The notes below the pieces were generated by a model, which worked only from the letters and a program-made list of their open reading frames with translations, was not told the origin of the DNA and did not search any database. The translations under genes were made by a program, and so were the position numbers. 64,000 bases of DNA from Mucilaginibacter_A sp965201005 (GTDB taxonomy: Bacteria > Bacteroidota > Bacteroidia > Sphingobacteriales > Sphingobacteriaceae). This document shows positions 18,499-28,202 of the stretch, piece after piece (the stretch's first letter is position 1; each line of letters opens with the position of its first letter). The stretch spans positions 2,914,001-2,978,000 of the forward strand of contig NZ_OZ241747.1 in assembly GCF_965201005.1 (NCBI RefSeq). Direction: 5' to 3'.

Positions 18499-20739
18499 CT
18501 ATGGTTTTGTGCTGCTCATCACCGAAATACCGGCATCAATATACTGACCTCCGCCATCCTGATGGCAATGAATGGCAATTATGTTTTTTCCATTCGGGAT
18601 CAGCGCATTCTTAGCGGCCTGGGTAATTTGTGAAATAGCATAACCGGATGTTGCGCCACCCAGATCAGCCGCTTTAACACCATTGATATACACCACTGCG
18701 CGATCATCATGGCTAACACTTAAAACCAGGTTATCTTTGATTTTAGAAAGATCGCCCATTGTAAATTCCTGCCTGATCCAGATATCGTGCGAAGTCCAAT
18801 TGGTTTTTATTATTGCTCCCGGTGTTCCTGCAGAACCAAAACCAGCCTGTCCATTTTGCCAGTTGCCATCATCAAAGCCGGGTTTAAACCAACTGGCAGA
18901 ATCTGGTTTTGTTAAGGAATATTTCCAGTTGCGTGCATTTTTTTCTGATGTTGGCAGCACTTCCGTGAGGTACAGATTTTTGTTGATGGCTGTATTGTTA
19001 GCGGCACGAATGGTCTCTGCCGGACCTTTAACCACCGCACGATCGTAAGTCAACAGGCCGTTCAGCTCAACCTCAACATCTGTAATTTCTGTATAAACTG
19101 CCGCACTTAAACCATTATTGGTTTTAAAAACAGCCAGATCGTTGGCAAAATCGGTGTACAGATCGGTGTATGCTTTCTGGTTGTCCATCATAATATAAGT
19201 TGGTCCAGATTTCCAGATATGGTTCGGGATGATGTAACCAATGCCACCATATTCGCCACAAGCCAACGCTTGCACTTTGTTGTTTTGCGGTGCGGCCGGC
19301 GGCGGGTAACTGTGGATATCGTACACATCCCCTACCCCAAAATGTCCGCCGCCACTGGCCTGATTGACCAACCGCGAAGGATCTAATTGATGCACCATGT
19401 TCACTAATTGCGGCGTGTTGTGCTGCCCCTGGCCTTCATTAAAAACCACCCACATAATGATGCTTGGCGAGTTCCAGTGCAGTTGCACCAGTTTGGTCAA
19501 CTGCGAGCGAAAAGCGGCCGTATCCACCGGCGGCACATGTTCGGTATAAGAATTTGGCGACGGCATATCCTGCCAAACCATCAAGCCCAGCTTATCGGCC
19601 CAGTAATACCAGCGGTAAGGCTCTACTTTGATGTGTTTGCGCACCATGTTAAAACCAAAGTTTTTCATGGCCACGATGTCGGACTTTAAAGCTTCATCAG
19701 TTGGTGCGGTATAAACACCGTCCGGCCAGAAACCCTGGTCAAGCGGGCCTAATTCAAACAAAAATTTGTTGTTTAAAAACAGCTTTTTGTAGCCGTCCTG
19801 CTGCTCCACAGAAATTTTCCTCATCCCGAAATAGCTGGAAACGGCATCTGTTGTGGCACTTCCTTTTTTCAGGGAAATTTGCATATCGTACAAAAACGGA
19901 CTATCCGGCGACCATAATTTTGCGTTTTTTACCGGAACGATGATTTCCGTATTCGGTTTTCCGGTGATGGTTTGGATGACCGAACCGCCGTCTTTTATCT
20001 GAACATTTACCTGATAACCGGCAGCATTGGCCGAAGTGATCACCAGTTTTACTACAGACTTGTCTATATCAGGCACAATTTTAATATTCTCGATACTGGT
20101 TTTTGGTACGGGTTCCATCCAAACGGTTTGCCAGATGCCGGTGGTGGATGTGTACATAATGCCTTGCGGATGCAGCGTTTGCTTGCCGCGCGGCTGTCCG
20201 CCATTGTCCGTCGGGTCAAAAACACGAACTGCTATTTCCTGCTCGCCGGTTTTGGTTAAGGCAGAGGTAATATCAAAACTGAACGGATCATAACCGCCGG
20301 TATGTATGCCCATGCTTTTGCCGTTGATAAACACTTCGGATTCATAATCCACTGCGCCAAAATGCAGCAAAATCTTTTCGCCCTTCCAGGAAGCCGGAAC
20401 GGTAAATTTACGACGATACCAAATCCGGTCGTGCTGTTCCATCACCCCGGAAAGTGCAGATTCTACCGCGAAAGGCACTAAAATGGAACTTGCTAATTTG
20501 CCTTTTGGCATAGTTTCCTGTGCCGAAGTCCCGGGCTGATATTCCCACAAACCATTTAAGTTCAGCCATTTTGAGCGCACCATTTGCGGCCGCGGATATT
20601 CGGGCAATACATTTTTTGGCGATACGTTTTTAGCGTACTCTGTCATCAATTTTGCCTGTTTCGGCTCCCATTGCTGCGAAAATGCCAGAGAAGGCAAAAT
20701 CATCAAAAATGTAAAACGTAAAAATTTTCCGGTGTTCAT
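18499..20739 (-). CDS. GH2-family glycoside hydrolase with C-terminal galactose-binding-like module
   Basis: A 746-residue secreted protein; signal peptide FLRFTFLMILPSLAFSQ. Domain order is GH2 sugar-binding jelly roll (about 40-190: WLNLNGLWEYQPG, LLHFGAVDYESEVFINGKSMGIHTGGYDPF), an immunoglobulin-like domain (200-300), then the catalytic barrel with acid/base Glu in FNEGQGQ near 435 and nucleophile Glu in ACGEYGG near 496. Residues about 620-740 form a beta-sandwich (FDDGNWQNGQAGFGS, DIWIRQEF, SHDDRAVVYING, IAIHCHQDGGG). It is very close in pattern to the module inserted in the glutaminase-like protein at 3314-5779. Substrate is not assignable; it lies downstream of the SusC/SusD pair on the same strand. 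Confidence 0.88.
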   Translation of the reverse strand: MNTGKFLRFTFLMILPSLAFSQQWEPKQAKLMTEYAKNVSPKNVLPEYPRPQMVRSKWLNLNGLWEYQPGTSAQETMPKGKLASSILVPFAVESALSGVMEQHDRIWYRRKFTVPASWKGEKILLHFGAVDYESEVFINGKSMGIHTGGYDPFSFDITSALTKTGEQEIAVRVFDPTDNGGQPRGKQTLHPQGIMYTSTTGIWQTVWMEPVPKTSIENIKIVPDIDKSVVKLVITSANAAGYQVNVQIKDGGSVIQTITGKPNTEIIVPVKNAKLWSPDSPFLYDMQISLKKGSATTDAVSSYFGMRKISVEQQDGYKKLFLNNKFLFELGPLDQGFWPDGVYTAPTDEALKSDIVAMKNFGFNMVRKHIKVEPYRWYYWADKLGLMVWQDMPSPNSYTEHVPPVDTAAFRSQLTKLVQLHWNSPSIIMWVVFNEGQGQHNTPQLVNMVHQLDPSRLVNQASGGGHFGVGDVYDIHSYPPPAAPQNNKVQALACGEYGGIGYIIPNHIWKSGPTYIMMDNQKAYTDLYTDFANDLAVFKTNNGLSAAVYTEITDVEVELNGLLTYDRAVVKGPAETIRAANNTAINKNLYLTEVLPTSEKNARNWKYSLTKPDSASWFKPGFDDGNWQNGQAGFGSAGTPGAIIKTNWTSHDIWIRQEFTMGDLSKIKDNLVLSVSHDDRAVVYINGVKAADLGGATSGYAISQITQAAKNALIPNGKNIIAIHCHQDGGGQYIDAGISVMSSTKP

Positions 20740-20892
20740 TAAAGCAGATTTAGTTAAGGATTTAGTTTTAAAGGTGGTTATAACCTGTGCTAAATTAAAT
20801 AAATTGCTTTTTGTGCTGAATGCCAGGCAACAATTGATTGTATTTGTAGAAAATTTGAGGCTATTTGTGGCTTTACAAAAAAGTTAATAGGA

Positions 20893-20948
20893 TTTTGGGG
20901 TGATAAAAACAGTATTGCAACTCAATGCTGTTTTTATCACCTAAAAAA
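20893..20948. repeat. Type B repeat pair in head-to-head order
   Basis: GATAAAAACAGTAT (right half) comes first, then ATGCTGTTTTTATCACC (left half) from 20925. The GCAT ends face each other across about 9 bases. It lies between susD and the GH2 gene and could fold as a hairpin downstream of susD. Confidence 0.85.
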
Positions 20949-20974
20949 CAAGGTATAAAGTTTATACCCTGTTG

Positions 20975-22414
20975 TCAATATACATCAAACCAAAGTTTTG
21001 TAGTAAGTGCATCGGGCCCCTGCCGGGCAACGGCGGCGGCGTAATTAATGCCGTTCAGGGCTTGTTCTGTGCCGGGATAGATAAAGCGGACAGGGATTTT
21101 CCCGTTTAAAGCACCGGCCACCGCGGGCTGCAACTGCGGATAATCCAGGCGCCGCCATTCGGCAAAAGCTTCTAAACCTTGTCCGAAAAGGGCAATCCAC
21201 TTTTGGTTGCCAATGGATTTTTTGAAGTTTGCCGCATCATACTGTACTGCCGGAAGAGCGGTGTAAATGGCCGCATCAGCATCTGCAATACCATATTGTT
21301 TTAAGGATGCGCCGATGGCCTGCGTGTAAAGTGAGGCTGCGTTTTCTGTTGTAAAACCACGTGCGGCAGCTTCTGCACGGTCAAACAAAACTTCAGCATA
21401 ACTCATGATTACGGCCGGTGCCTGCGGTGCCAAAAAGTACGTGCCCGGCTTTGAAGTTTTGGTCAACCCAAAATTACTGGCATCACCAACCAGCAGCCCA
21501 TTCGGCAGGCCTACGTACGTTTGCGGTGTGGCCACTTGTGTTTTGCTGGCGTAGATGGGCAGGCGCGGATCATTTAAAGCAAAAAGTTGATCAACCATGG
21601 TTTTGCTGATGCGGTAATCATCACGCGTATCAAACAAATTGCTGATCGGGTTTTGATTTGGCGAAGTTTGGTAAACCAATTGCGCAATTTCTGCATTGGA
21701 GCTGATATATGTACCGCCTTCTGTTTGGATATCGGCCAAGACCTGCTTGCTTTTTGCCGGTTCCCGATCAGCAATGCGCAATGCAATACGTAGGCGCAGC
21801 GAGTTGGCAAATTTTTTCCAGAGTGAAATGTTATTGTTATAAATGATATCGCCCCCAATCGGTTTTCCTGCAGGGTCAAGTGCTGTTTGGGCAGTTTTCA
21901 AATCGTCCAGCAAAGCAAAATAAACATCTTTTTGCGCATCATAAACCGGTGTTAAATACTGATCTATTGCTGCTGATTGCTTATAAGGTATATCACCATA
22001 AGCATCCGTAAGCAATAAAAAAACCCACGAACGCAGCACCAATGCCACACCTTTATAATTTGGGTTTGCCTGCGCATTTGCCAGTTGGATAATCTGGTTC
22101 AGGTTGATGATGCTTTTGGAATAACCAACTGTCCACAATTCCTGAAAAGCACTGTTTGTATAAATGTACCTGTCCGGATCGGTGTACTGGATTTTGGCCC
22201 AATGCTGCACAAAAAGCAAACTGGCGTCCATATTATTTGCGGTGCCCCAATAGGTATCAGCGGTAAGTTTGGTTGCGCCGGTAAGCAAATAATCCGGCTG
22301 GGCGTTTTGTGCGGCAGTTGGGTTTTGGTTAAGGTTGACCAAATCTTTTTTGCAGGATGAAACTGCCCAAAAAAAGGTGGCTAAAAACAGTATGGCAGTA
22401 TATTTAAGTTTCAT
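20975..22414 (-). CDS. SusD/RagB-family outer-membrane lipoprotein (SusD-like_2 type)
   Basis: A 479-residue lipoprotein with lipobox AVSSC near residue 21. The start CKKDLVNLNQNPTAAQNAQPDYLLTGAT and the TPR-like helices (LLLTDAYGDIPYKQSA, YAEVLFDRAEAAARG, KWIALFGQGLEAFAEWRRLDYP) are typical. SusD proteins cap the SusC channel and bind glycan or other oligomers at the cell surface. It follows susC by 5 bases, so the two are one unit. The signal peptide codons for AILFLA are formed by a type B half-site (22382-22395). Confidence 0.92.
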   Translation of the reverse strand: MKLKYTAILFLATFFWAVSSCKKDLVNLNQNPTAAQNAQPDYLLTGATKLTADTYWGTANNMDASLLFVQHWAKIQYTDPDRYIYTNSAFQELWTVGYSKSIINLNQIIQLANAQANPNYKGVALVLRSWVFLLLTDAYGDIPYKQSAAIDQYLTPVYDAQKDVYFALLDDLKTAQTALDPAGKPIGGDIIYNNNISLWKKFANSLRLRIALRIADREPAKSKQVLADIQTEGGTYISSNAEIAQLVYQTSPNQNPISNLFDTRDDYRISKTMVDQLFALNDPRLPIYASKTQVATPQTYVGLPNGLLVGDASNFGLTKTSKPGTYFLAPQAPAVIMSYAEVLFDRAEAAARGFTTENAASLYTQAIGASLKQYGIADADAAIYTALPAVQYDAANFKKSIGNQKWIALFGQGLEAFAEWRRLDYPQLQPAVAGALNGKIPVRFIYPGTEQALNGINYAAAVARQGPDALTTKLWFDVY

Positions 22415-22419
22415 GATTG

Positions 22420-25400
22420 TTAAAATCTAAGGTTGAGGTTAAAACCAATATTACGTACAGTTGGCAGCGTAAGGTCTTCCAGACCCTGGCCGTTGCCGGT
22501 GTTGAAAGCTGTTTCCGGATCAATATTCGGAACGTTTTTATGGATAATCCACAAATTCCGGCCTACAACAGATAGGGTTGCAGCCTGCATCCCGGCAATT
22601 TTTGCCCAGCGTGCAGGGATGGTGTAGCCCAGCTTAACTTCACGAAGTTTTACGTAGGAAGCATTGTACACAAATGCTTCATCCACATTGGTAAAACCTT
22701 TATAGTAAGATTGTGCAGGCAAAATGGTGGTATTTTTGCTGCCATCGGCTTTTACACCATCAAAAACCATCCCGTCGTGATAAACGGTTTCCCCATTTGG
22801 CGCAGCAGCACCATTACTTACCTGAACTGCCGTGGCCGAACCTACATTGCCTGGATAATAATAACTCAGTCCGCCGTTTGCAGTGCCCCGGCCTGGCAGA
22901 GTAGAAGCCAAAACACCGGTATAAGTACCTGTGCGATTGGTATTTGAGTAGATAGAGCCTCCTGCTCTAACATCAACCAAAAAACTAAGCGACAAGCTTT
23001 TATAACTAAAACTGTTGTTGATGCTGCCCTGCCAGTTTGGTGTGTATTTGCCCAGATATTGTTTTGTATTGTTAATTACCGGTGTGCCATTAGCGCCAAT
23101 GATAATTTGCCCGGCAGCATTACGGGTATAAGTTGTGCCAAAAAGTGTACCGTAAGGCTGGCCTAAAGCTGCCAGCACCTGCACCGTACGATCGGTCCCT
23201 AAAATGAAACTCTGCAAATTACCTTCTGCATAAAGCGAAATCACTTTGCTGCGGTTCATCGAATAATTGGTTGTGATATCCCAGGTAAAGTTTTTGGCTT
23301 TGATTGGCGTAATGCCTAACTGTACTTCCAACCCTTTGTTGTTAATTTTACCACCGTTGATCAGCTTTTGGCTGTAACCGGTTGTTGGGCTTACATCTAC
23401 ATTCAATATCTGGTTGATGCTGTTTGTATTGTAAACACTTGCATCCAGGTGGATCCTGTCCTGAAAAAAACCAAGTTCAAAACCCGCTTCGCCGGAAGTT
23501 GTTGTTTCCGGTTTTAAGTTTGGGTTAAGCTGGATGCTGTTGATACTTTGCTGCGGGTTAGCATTAAACGGTGCTGTAAAATTGTAAGTAGTAATTAATT
23601 GGTAAGGCATAGTTGCTTTACCTACCTGAGACCATCCGCCTCTTAATTTAACGTAGCTGATCGCATCACTTTTAAAATCCAGCGCATCAGAAAGCACCAA
23701 ACTGCCGTTTACCGAAGGGTAAAAATAGGACAGGTTTGCTGCCGGCAACGTTGAGGACCAATCGTTACGGCTGGTTAAATTGATAAACGCATAATTACGG
23801 AAACCAACTTGTGCCGAAGCAAACAAACTATTGGTTTGCAGCTTGCCGTATTCATTAAGCGATATTAGCGGATCGCGCGAATTGCTTAACGTGTATAAAC
23901 CCGCAACCGCCAGTTTTGGTGCAACCTGATCATTCCGTTCGTTTAAGATTGAACTGATGTTACCGCCGGCCAGTAAATCAAGCGAAAAATCTTTGTTCAG
24001 CTTTTTGGTGTATTGAAGCCGTGCTTCTGTGTTGGTTTCATTAACGGTATAAGCATCTTCTTCATAAGAGCCAAATGGCGTTCCGCTTGTGCCGTAGGCT
24101 ATTTTGAGTTTACGGCGATCATTATAATAATCAGTGCCGATGCGGAAGTTGGCCGATAAACCATCAATAATCTTATAATTCAGTTCTACACTTCCGATCA
24201 ACCGGTTTTTGGTTTGATTGGCCGTGTTTTCGTAAGCCAGAAAATACGGATTGCTGTAATAGCTGTTGTTCCAGTTAAATGTGTTTCCGTTGGCGTCGCG
24301 GTAGTTTTTTAATTGATTGATATCCACCTGGCGGCCAAACCACGTAAACTGCAGCATGGTACTGGTTGCCCGCCTGCCGCCTGCGCCCGGCAAGTTTGGC
24401 GCATCATCTTTTATGTAATTGGCAATGGTGGTCAGCGTTAATTTTGGGTTGAGTTTAAAACTGCTGTTCAACAAAAAAGAACTTCTGTTTTGAGATGAAT
24501 TTGGCACCACTCCGCTTTGGTGCAGGTTGTTGTACGATATCCGGAAATCATATTTATCGCCATTGCCTGACAAAGCAACTCCATTGTTCAACGTTACCCC
24601 TGTTCTGAAAAAATTGCGCACATTATTTGGATGCGCCACAAAAGGCACCGCTTGTCCGTTAGAATAAAATTGCGGTATCAGCGAACCATCCAGTGCCGGT
24701 CCCCAGCTTTCGTCCACGCCATCATTGATGCCGCCGCCTTTGCCATCTACATAACTAAACTTACCGTTAGAACCTTGTCCATATTCGTTTTGATATTTGG
24801 GCAAGGCAAGCAGATTTGAAAAACTGGTATTTGAATTCAAGGTGATCCCTAATCCTTTTGATGACCTTCCGGTTTTTGTTTTGATCAGAATAACGCCATT
24901 TGCAGCCCGATAACCGTACAAAGCAGCGGCATTCGGCCCTTTTAATACCGTAACGGATGCTATATCTTCCGAATTCAGATCTGATATGGCATTAGAAAAA
25001 TCCCTCGAACCGCTTGTGCCCAAAAATTGTGAGTTATCCACAATAATACCATCTACCACAAAAAGCGGCTGGTTGTTGCCGGAAATAGAGGTTTCGCCAC
25101 GGATTACAATACGCGATGAACCCATATCACCCTGACTATTAGTTACCTGCACACCGGAAATTTTACCGGCCAGCGCATTAACCAGGTTGGTTTCTTTTGC
25201 TTCGGAAATGTCTTTCGCTTTTAAAGCCTGCACCGCATAGCCCAAAGACTTTTTATCTTTTGAGATGTTTAAAGCCGTTACCACAACCTCGTTTAGCGTG
25301 TTGACCGCGTCCTCCAAAATAATCTGCAGGTTGGTTTCGCTTTGTTTAACGGTGATGTTTTGAGTTTTGAAACCGATGTAAGTAACCTGTAATACATCAT

Positions 25401-25608
25401 TTGCCTTTGCTGTAACAGAAAACTTTCCGTTTGCATCGGACTGTGTCCCGGCCGTAGTGCCGGCAACAAGGATGCTTACACCGGGCAGTGTTTTGCCGTC
25501 AGACCGGGCCGTAACCACACCGCTTACCCGGATAGCTTGTGCGCCAGCAAATTGAGTACAAAATAATGGCAACAGCAATGCCAGCAACAGTTTGTAATTT
25601 TTGAACAT
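22420..25608 (-). CDS. SusC/RagA-family TonB-dependent transporter without STN domain
   Basis: A 1062-residue outer-membrane receptor. Order: signal peptide (LLLALLLPLFCTQFAGAQ), carboxypeptidase-D regulatory-like domain (IRVSGVVTARSDGKTLPGVSILVAGT...), TonB box region (LNEVVVTALN), plug domain (VNALAGKISGVQVTNSQGDMG, FVVDGIIVDNSQ, VTVLKGPNAAALYGYRAANGVILIKTK) and the beta-barrel ending LNLRF with a terminal aromatic. It lacks the N-terminal STN domain found in the SusC at 28203, so it is not expected to signal to an anti-sigma factor. It works with the SusD 5 bases downstream. The 3' end of the operon may include the GH2 gene. Confidence 0.93.
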   Translation of the reverse strand: MFKNYKLLLALLLPLFCTQFAGAQAIRVSGVVTARSDGKTLPGVSILVAGTTAGTQSDANGKFSVTAKANDVLQVTYIGFKTQNITVKQSETNLQIILEDAVNTLNEVVVTALNISKDKKSLGYAVQALKAKDISEAKETNLVNALAGKISGVQVTNSQGDMGSSRIVIRGETSISGNNQPLFVVDGIIVDNSQFLGTSGSRDFSNAISDLNSEDIASVTVLKGPNAAALYGYRAANGVILIKTKTGRSSKGLGITLNSNTSFSNLLALPKYQNEYGQGSNGKFSYVDGKGGGINDGVDESWGPALDGSLIPQFYSNGQAVPFVAHPNNVRNFFRTGVTLNNGVALSGNGDKYDFRISYNNLHQSGVVPNSSQNRSSFLLNSSFKLNPKLTLTTIANYIKDDAPNLPGAGGRRATSTMLQFTWFGRQVDINQLKNYRDANGNTFNWNNSYYSNPYFLAYENTANQTKNRLIGSVELNYKIIDGLSANFRIGTDYYNDRRKLKIAYGTSGTPFGSYEEDAYTVNETNTEARLQYTKKLNKDFSLDLLAGGNISSILNERNDQVAPKLAVAGLYTLSNSRDPLISLNEYGKLQTNSLFASAQVGFRNYAFINLTSRNDWSSTLPAANLSYFYPSVNGSLVLSDALDFKSDAISYVKLRGGWSQVGKATMPYQLITTYNFTAPFNANPQQSINSIQLNPNLKPETTTSGEAGFELGFFQDRIHLDASVYNTNSINQILNVDVSPTTGYSQKLINGGKINNKGLEVQLGITPIKAKNFTWDITTNYSMNRSKVISLYAEGNLQSFILGTDRTVQVLAALGQPYGTLFGTTYTRNAAGQIIIGANGTPVINNTKQYLGKYTPNWQGSINNSFSYKSLSLSFLVDVRAGGSIYSNTNRTGTYTGVLASTLPGRGTANGGLSYYYPGNVGSATAVQVSNGAAAPNGETVYHDGMVFDGVKADGSKNTTILPAQSYYKGFTNVDEAFVYNASYVKLREVKLGYTIPARWAKIAGMQAATLSVVGRNLWIIHKNVPNIDPETAFNTGNGQGLEDLTLPTVRNIGFNLNLRF

Positions 25609-25664
25609 AGTAATAGTTAAAAAATGGTTTTAGGCCTTTGTTAAATTCCCGCATCAGTTATATG

Positions 25665-25689
25665 ATGCTTCTTTTATCGGTATAAATTA
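25665..25689 (+). repeat. Single type A half-site
   Basis: ATGCTTCTTTTATCGG followed by TATAAATTA, about 60 bases upstream of the susC start. Confidence 0.8.
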
Positions 25690-25832
25690 GGTGGCTTAAT
25701 TAATTTTTGACAGGAACAGATCGGCAGTAAGTGCAAAAGTTGTGCAGCAGGTAGCTGGGTGAAGATAAAAAGTAAAAGTGGTCATGCTATTTTATAAATT
25801 ATTTAAAAACTAATTCAGGTTGATTTGAATTG

Positions 25833-25858
25833 ATGCTTCTTTTATCACCTAAATTTTT
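25833..25858 (+). repeat. Single type A half-site
   Basis: ATGCTTCTTTTATCACC followed by TAAATTTTT, in the same direction as the copy at 25665, so the two do not form a hairpin. Confidence 0.8.
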
Positions 25859-26043
25859 GAGAATGATTAGTTTTTGCAAAAGCTACGGTCAATGTTTTAA
25901 CACCTTGGGTCAACCTGCCGCAAATATACAAACTCTATAAAAACAGTAGAGTACATTTTGATATTTATTTTCCCGGATCAGCACACTTAAATTAATCAGC
26001 ACTATAATTAAAGTACGCGCAGACCAGTTGTGCGAAATTTTTT

Positions 26044-26075
26044 TTTGAACAGGGAAAGTATTTTAATTAACTTTC
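26044..26075 (+). promoter_or_regulatory. Candidate housekeeping promoter of the fecI-like gene
   Basis: TTTG at 26044-26047, a 20-base spacer and TAACTTTC at 26068-26075 match the Bacteroidota -33/-7 pattern with one mismatch. Transcription would begin near 26082, which leaves a short leader before the ATG at 26094. Confidence 0.45.
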
Positions 26076-26093
26076 GCCGCCAATTAAGTGCTT

Positions 26094-26672
26094 ATGACCA
26101 ATTATTCTTTTGAGAACGAGAAGGAATTGCTCCTGCTTGTGGCTGCGGGTAATGAGTTTGCTTTCCGAAAGCTGTTTAATTTGCATCATCAAAAACTGGG
26201 CGTTTATATTTACCGGATCACCGAAAACCGACAACTGGCCGAAGAAGTGGTGCAGGATGTATTTTTAAAAATTTGGTTAAGCCGGAAAGCACTGGAAAAT
26301 GTACAAAATTTTAATGCTTACCTATTTACAGTATCTAAAAACCATGCTTTAAACTGCTTACGCCAGCAATCAAAAGAATGGCTGCACCAAAAAAAATGGT
26401 TTATAGAGCACGCGATTACAGAAAATACAGATACCGGAAATTATTACTGGCTGCTGGATAAAGCAATTGATCAGCTGCCGAAACAACAGCAAAAAATATA
26501 TCTGCTAAGTCGGCACGAAAGGCTGAAATATGCAGAAATCGCCGCCAAACTAAACCTGTCCAAAGAAACTGTTAAAAAGTATTTAAAAATTGCCAAACAT
26601 TCCATCACCAGTTATTTAATTGCACAGCATTTGCTTCCGCTTTTGCTGATGATGGCGATAAATATTTTTTAA
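26094..26672 (+). CDS. FecI-like ECF RNA polymerase sigma factor
   Basis: 192 residues from the ATG at 26094; a GTG two codons earlier is the longest open start. Sigma region 2 is visible (FRKLFNLHHQKLGVYIYRITENRQLAEEVVQDVFLKIW) and region 4 as a helix-turn-helix (LPKQQQKIYLLSRHERLKYAEIAAKLNLSKETVKKYLKIA). The size is that of the Bacteroidota FecI group. It is followed after 84 bases by a FecR-type anti-sigma gene and then an STN-bearing SusC and SusD, the standard trans-envelope signalling order. It should direct transcription of the downstream susC/susD in response to substrate. Confidence 0.93.
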   Translation: MTNYSFENEKELLLLVAAGNEFAFRKLFNLHHQKLGVYIYRITENRQLAEEVVQDVFLKIWLSRKALENVQNFNAYLFTVSKNHALNCLRQQSKEWLHQKKWFIEHAITENTDTGNYYWLLDKAIDQLPKQQQKIYLLSRHERLKYAEIAAKLNLSKETVKKYLKIAKHSITSYLIAQHLLPLLLMMAINIF

Positions 26673-26756
26673 AACGATACCCCCTTTTTTTCCTCAAATG
26701 TGTCTTACGGGTAAGGTCCTTCAACCTGTATTAAACCTGTTTTCAAATTATTTTAT

Positions 26757-27932
26757 ATGGATGAACTTTACTTCAGGCTGAATTACCTTTTGGATGTTTA
26801 TCTGAACAAAAAGGCAACCGATCAGGAAAAAGATGAGTTGTTTGATTTCATCCGTCAATCTAAAAACGACGAAGGAATAAGCCGCTCTTTATTAAGTGCC
26901 TGGAACAATTTTCAATCTGAAAAAGACCTGTTTGAACCTGCCAAAAGCGAGCAGATCTTCAACAATATTTTATCCCGGCCGGAAGCGGTCTTTCAAACAA
27001 AAAACAACCGGCGGCTTTATTTTGCCGTAGCCGCAGTGGTGTGTTTTCTGGCTTTCGGGCTTCATTTTTTCAGTCTTAAAAAACCCAAACATCATCCGCT
27101 TATAACTAAAAACAAACCCGTGTACAACATTTTGCCGGGCAGCAACAAAGCGGTTTTAAAACTGGCCAACGGCAAAAGCATCATTTTGGACAATGCCCAC
27201 GTTGGCACCATTGCCAACCTGGAAAATACCCGCATAAAAAAAGCACAGGACGGCTTGCTGGTGTACAACGCCGGGCGGCCGTATCTCAATCAGCCCCCCT
27301 CGATCAATACCATTACCACGCCGCGTGGCGGGCAATATCAAATTATTTTGCCAGACGGAAGCAAGGTTTGGTTAAATGCAGCTACCTCATTAAGTTTCCC
27401 TACCCGCTTTACCGGCAAATTGCGGCAGGTTTCGGTTTCCGGCGAGGCTTATTTTGAAGTGGCCAAAAATGCGGTGATGCCGTTTCAGGTGAAAACAGAA
27501 CGTGCTAAAATTGAAGTGCTCGGAACGCATTTTAATGTGATGGCTTATGCCGATGAGCAAGACTCAAAAACCACTTTGCTGGAAGGTGCCATAAAAATAA
27601 ACAGTAAAAACAGTATCAATATTTTAAAACCCGGCCAGCAGGCTTTAATAAACACAGCCGGACAGCAAGTGATTGATAATGAAGCAGATTTAGACGATGC
27701 TGTTGCCTGGAAAAACGGCATGTTTCAGTTTAAAGATGCCGGCATACAGGAAATTATGCGCCAGGTTTCCAGGTGGTACAACGTGCAGGTAAGTTACAAA
27801 GGGGAAATTACCAAAAGGCAGTTTACCGGCCGCATTGCCCGAAATGTGGATGCACCTGCTTTGCTGGCCATGCTGCAATATATGGGCGTACAGGCGGGCA
27901 TAAAAAACGATCAGATTATTGTGGGTGATTAA
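26757..27932 (+). CDS. FecR-like anti-sigma factor
   Basis: A 391-residue inner-membrane protein. The cytoplasmic N-terminal part (about 1-80) is followed by one transmembrane segment (RRLYFAVAAVVCFLAFGLHFF, about 83-103). The periplasmic part has the FecR domain (TPRGGQYQIILPDGSKVWLNAATSLSFPTRF, VSGEAYFEVAK, VKTERAKIEVLGTHFNVMAYADEQ) and a C-terminal STN-like DUF4974 (FKDAGIQEIMRQVSRWYNVQVSYKGEI). It should hold the sigma factor at 26094 inactive until the SusC STN domain signals. A type B core at 27604-27616 lies in the gene. Confidence 0.93.
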   Translation: MDELYFRLNYLLDVYLNKKATDQEKDELFDFIRQSKNDEGISRSLLSAWNNFQSEKDLFEPAKSEQIFNNILSRPEAVFQTKNNRRLYFAVAAVVCFLAFGLHFFSLKKPKHHPLITKNKPVYNILPGSNKAVLKLANGKSIILDNAHVGTIANLENTRIKKAQDGLLVYNAGRPYLNQPPSINTITTPRGGQYQIILPDGSKVWLNAATSLSFPTRFTGKLRQVSVSGEAYFEVAKNAVMPFQVKTERAKIEVLGTHFNVMAYADEQDSKTTLLEGAIKINSKNSINILKPGQQALINTAGQQVIDNEADLDDAVAWKNGMFQFKDAGIQEIMRQVSRWYNVQVSYKGEITKRQFTGRIARNVDAPALLAMLQYMGVQAGIKNDQIIVGD

Positions 27933-27961
27933 ATAATTTTTTTGCTGATATGAAAACAGGC

Positions 27962-28005
27962 ATACTTCTTTTACCGGTATAAATTTATAGTGATAAAAGA
28001 AGCAT
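27962..28005. repeat. Compact type A inverted repeat pair
   Basis: ATACTTCTTTTACC at 27962 faces GATAAAAGAAGCAT ending at 28005 with about 15 bases between. It separates fecR from the susC gene whose transcription FecI is expected to control. Confidence 0.88.
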
Positions 28006-28202
28006 CAGCCTGAAATAAGTTCTACTACAACTAACCGAATATTGACTAAAACCTAATGACCATGATTAAAAAAAACTGACAACCCGATAGCTCAAAAAGC
28101 TCAATTAAAAAAACCGGGATGTGTTGGCGCACATTGCCGGCAAATCTGAGCAGTCCGTTTACCGATTAAAAGCAAAATGTATTACTCAAACTTTTCGAAT
28201 TT
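28006..28202 (+). other. Leader/promoter region of the FecI-controlled susC
   Basis: About 200 bases before susC should contain the ECF-sigma promoter. I see no TAnnTTTG box, as expected for a non-housekeeping promoter, and no convincing conserved motif from this single instance. Confidence 0.3.

Larger units (their letters stand above)
25609..26043. other. Large divergent intergenic region
   Basis: About 480 bases separate susC (-) and the sigma-factor gene (+). It holds two same-direction type A half-sites (25665 and 25833) and, on the minus strand, a TATATTTG -7-like box at 25921-25928 without a clear -33 element. That box would imply a leader of about 300 bases for susC. No coding region is supported. 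Confidence 0.4.
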
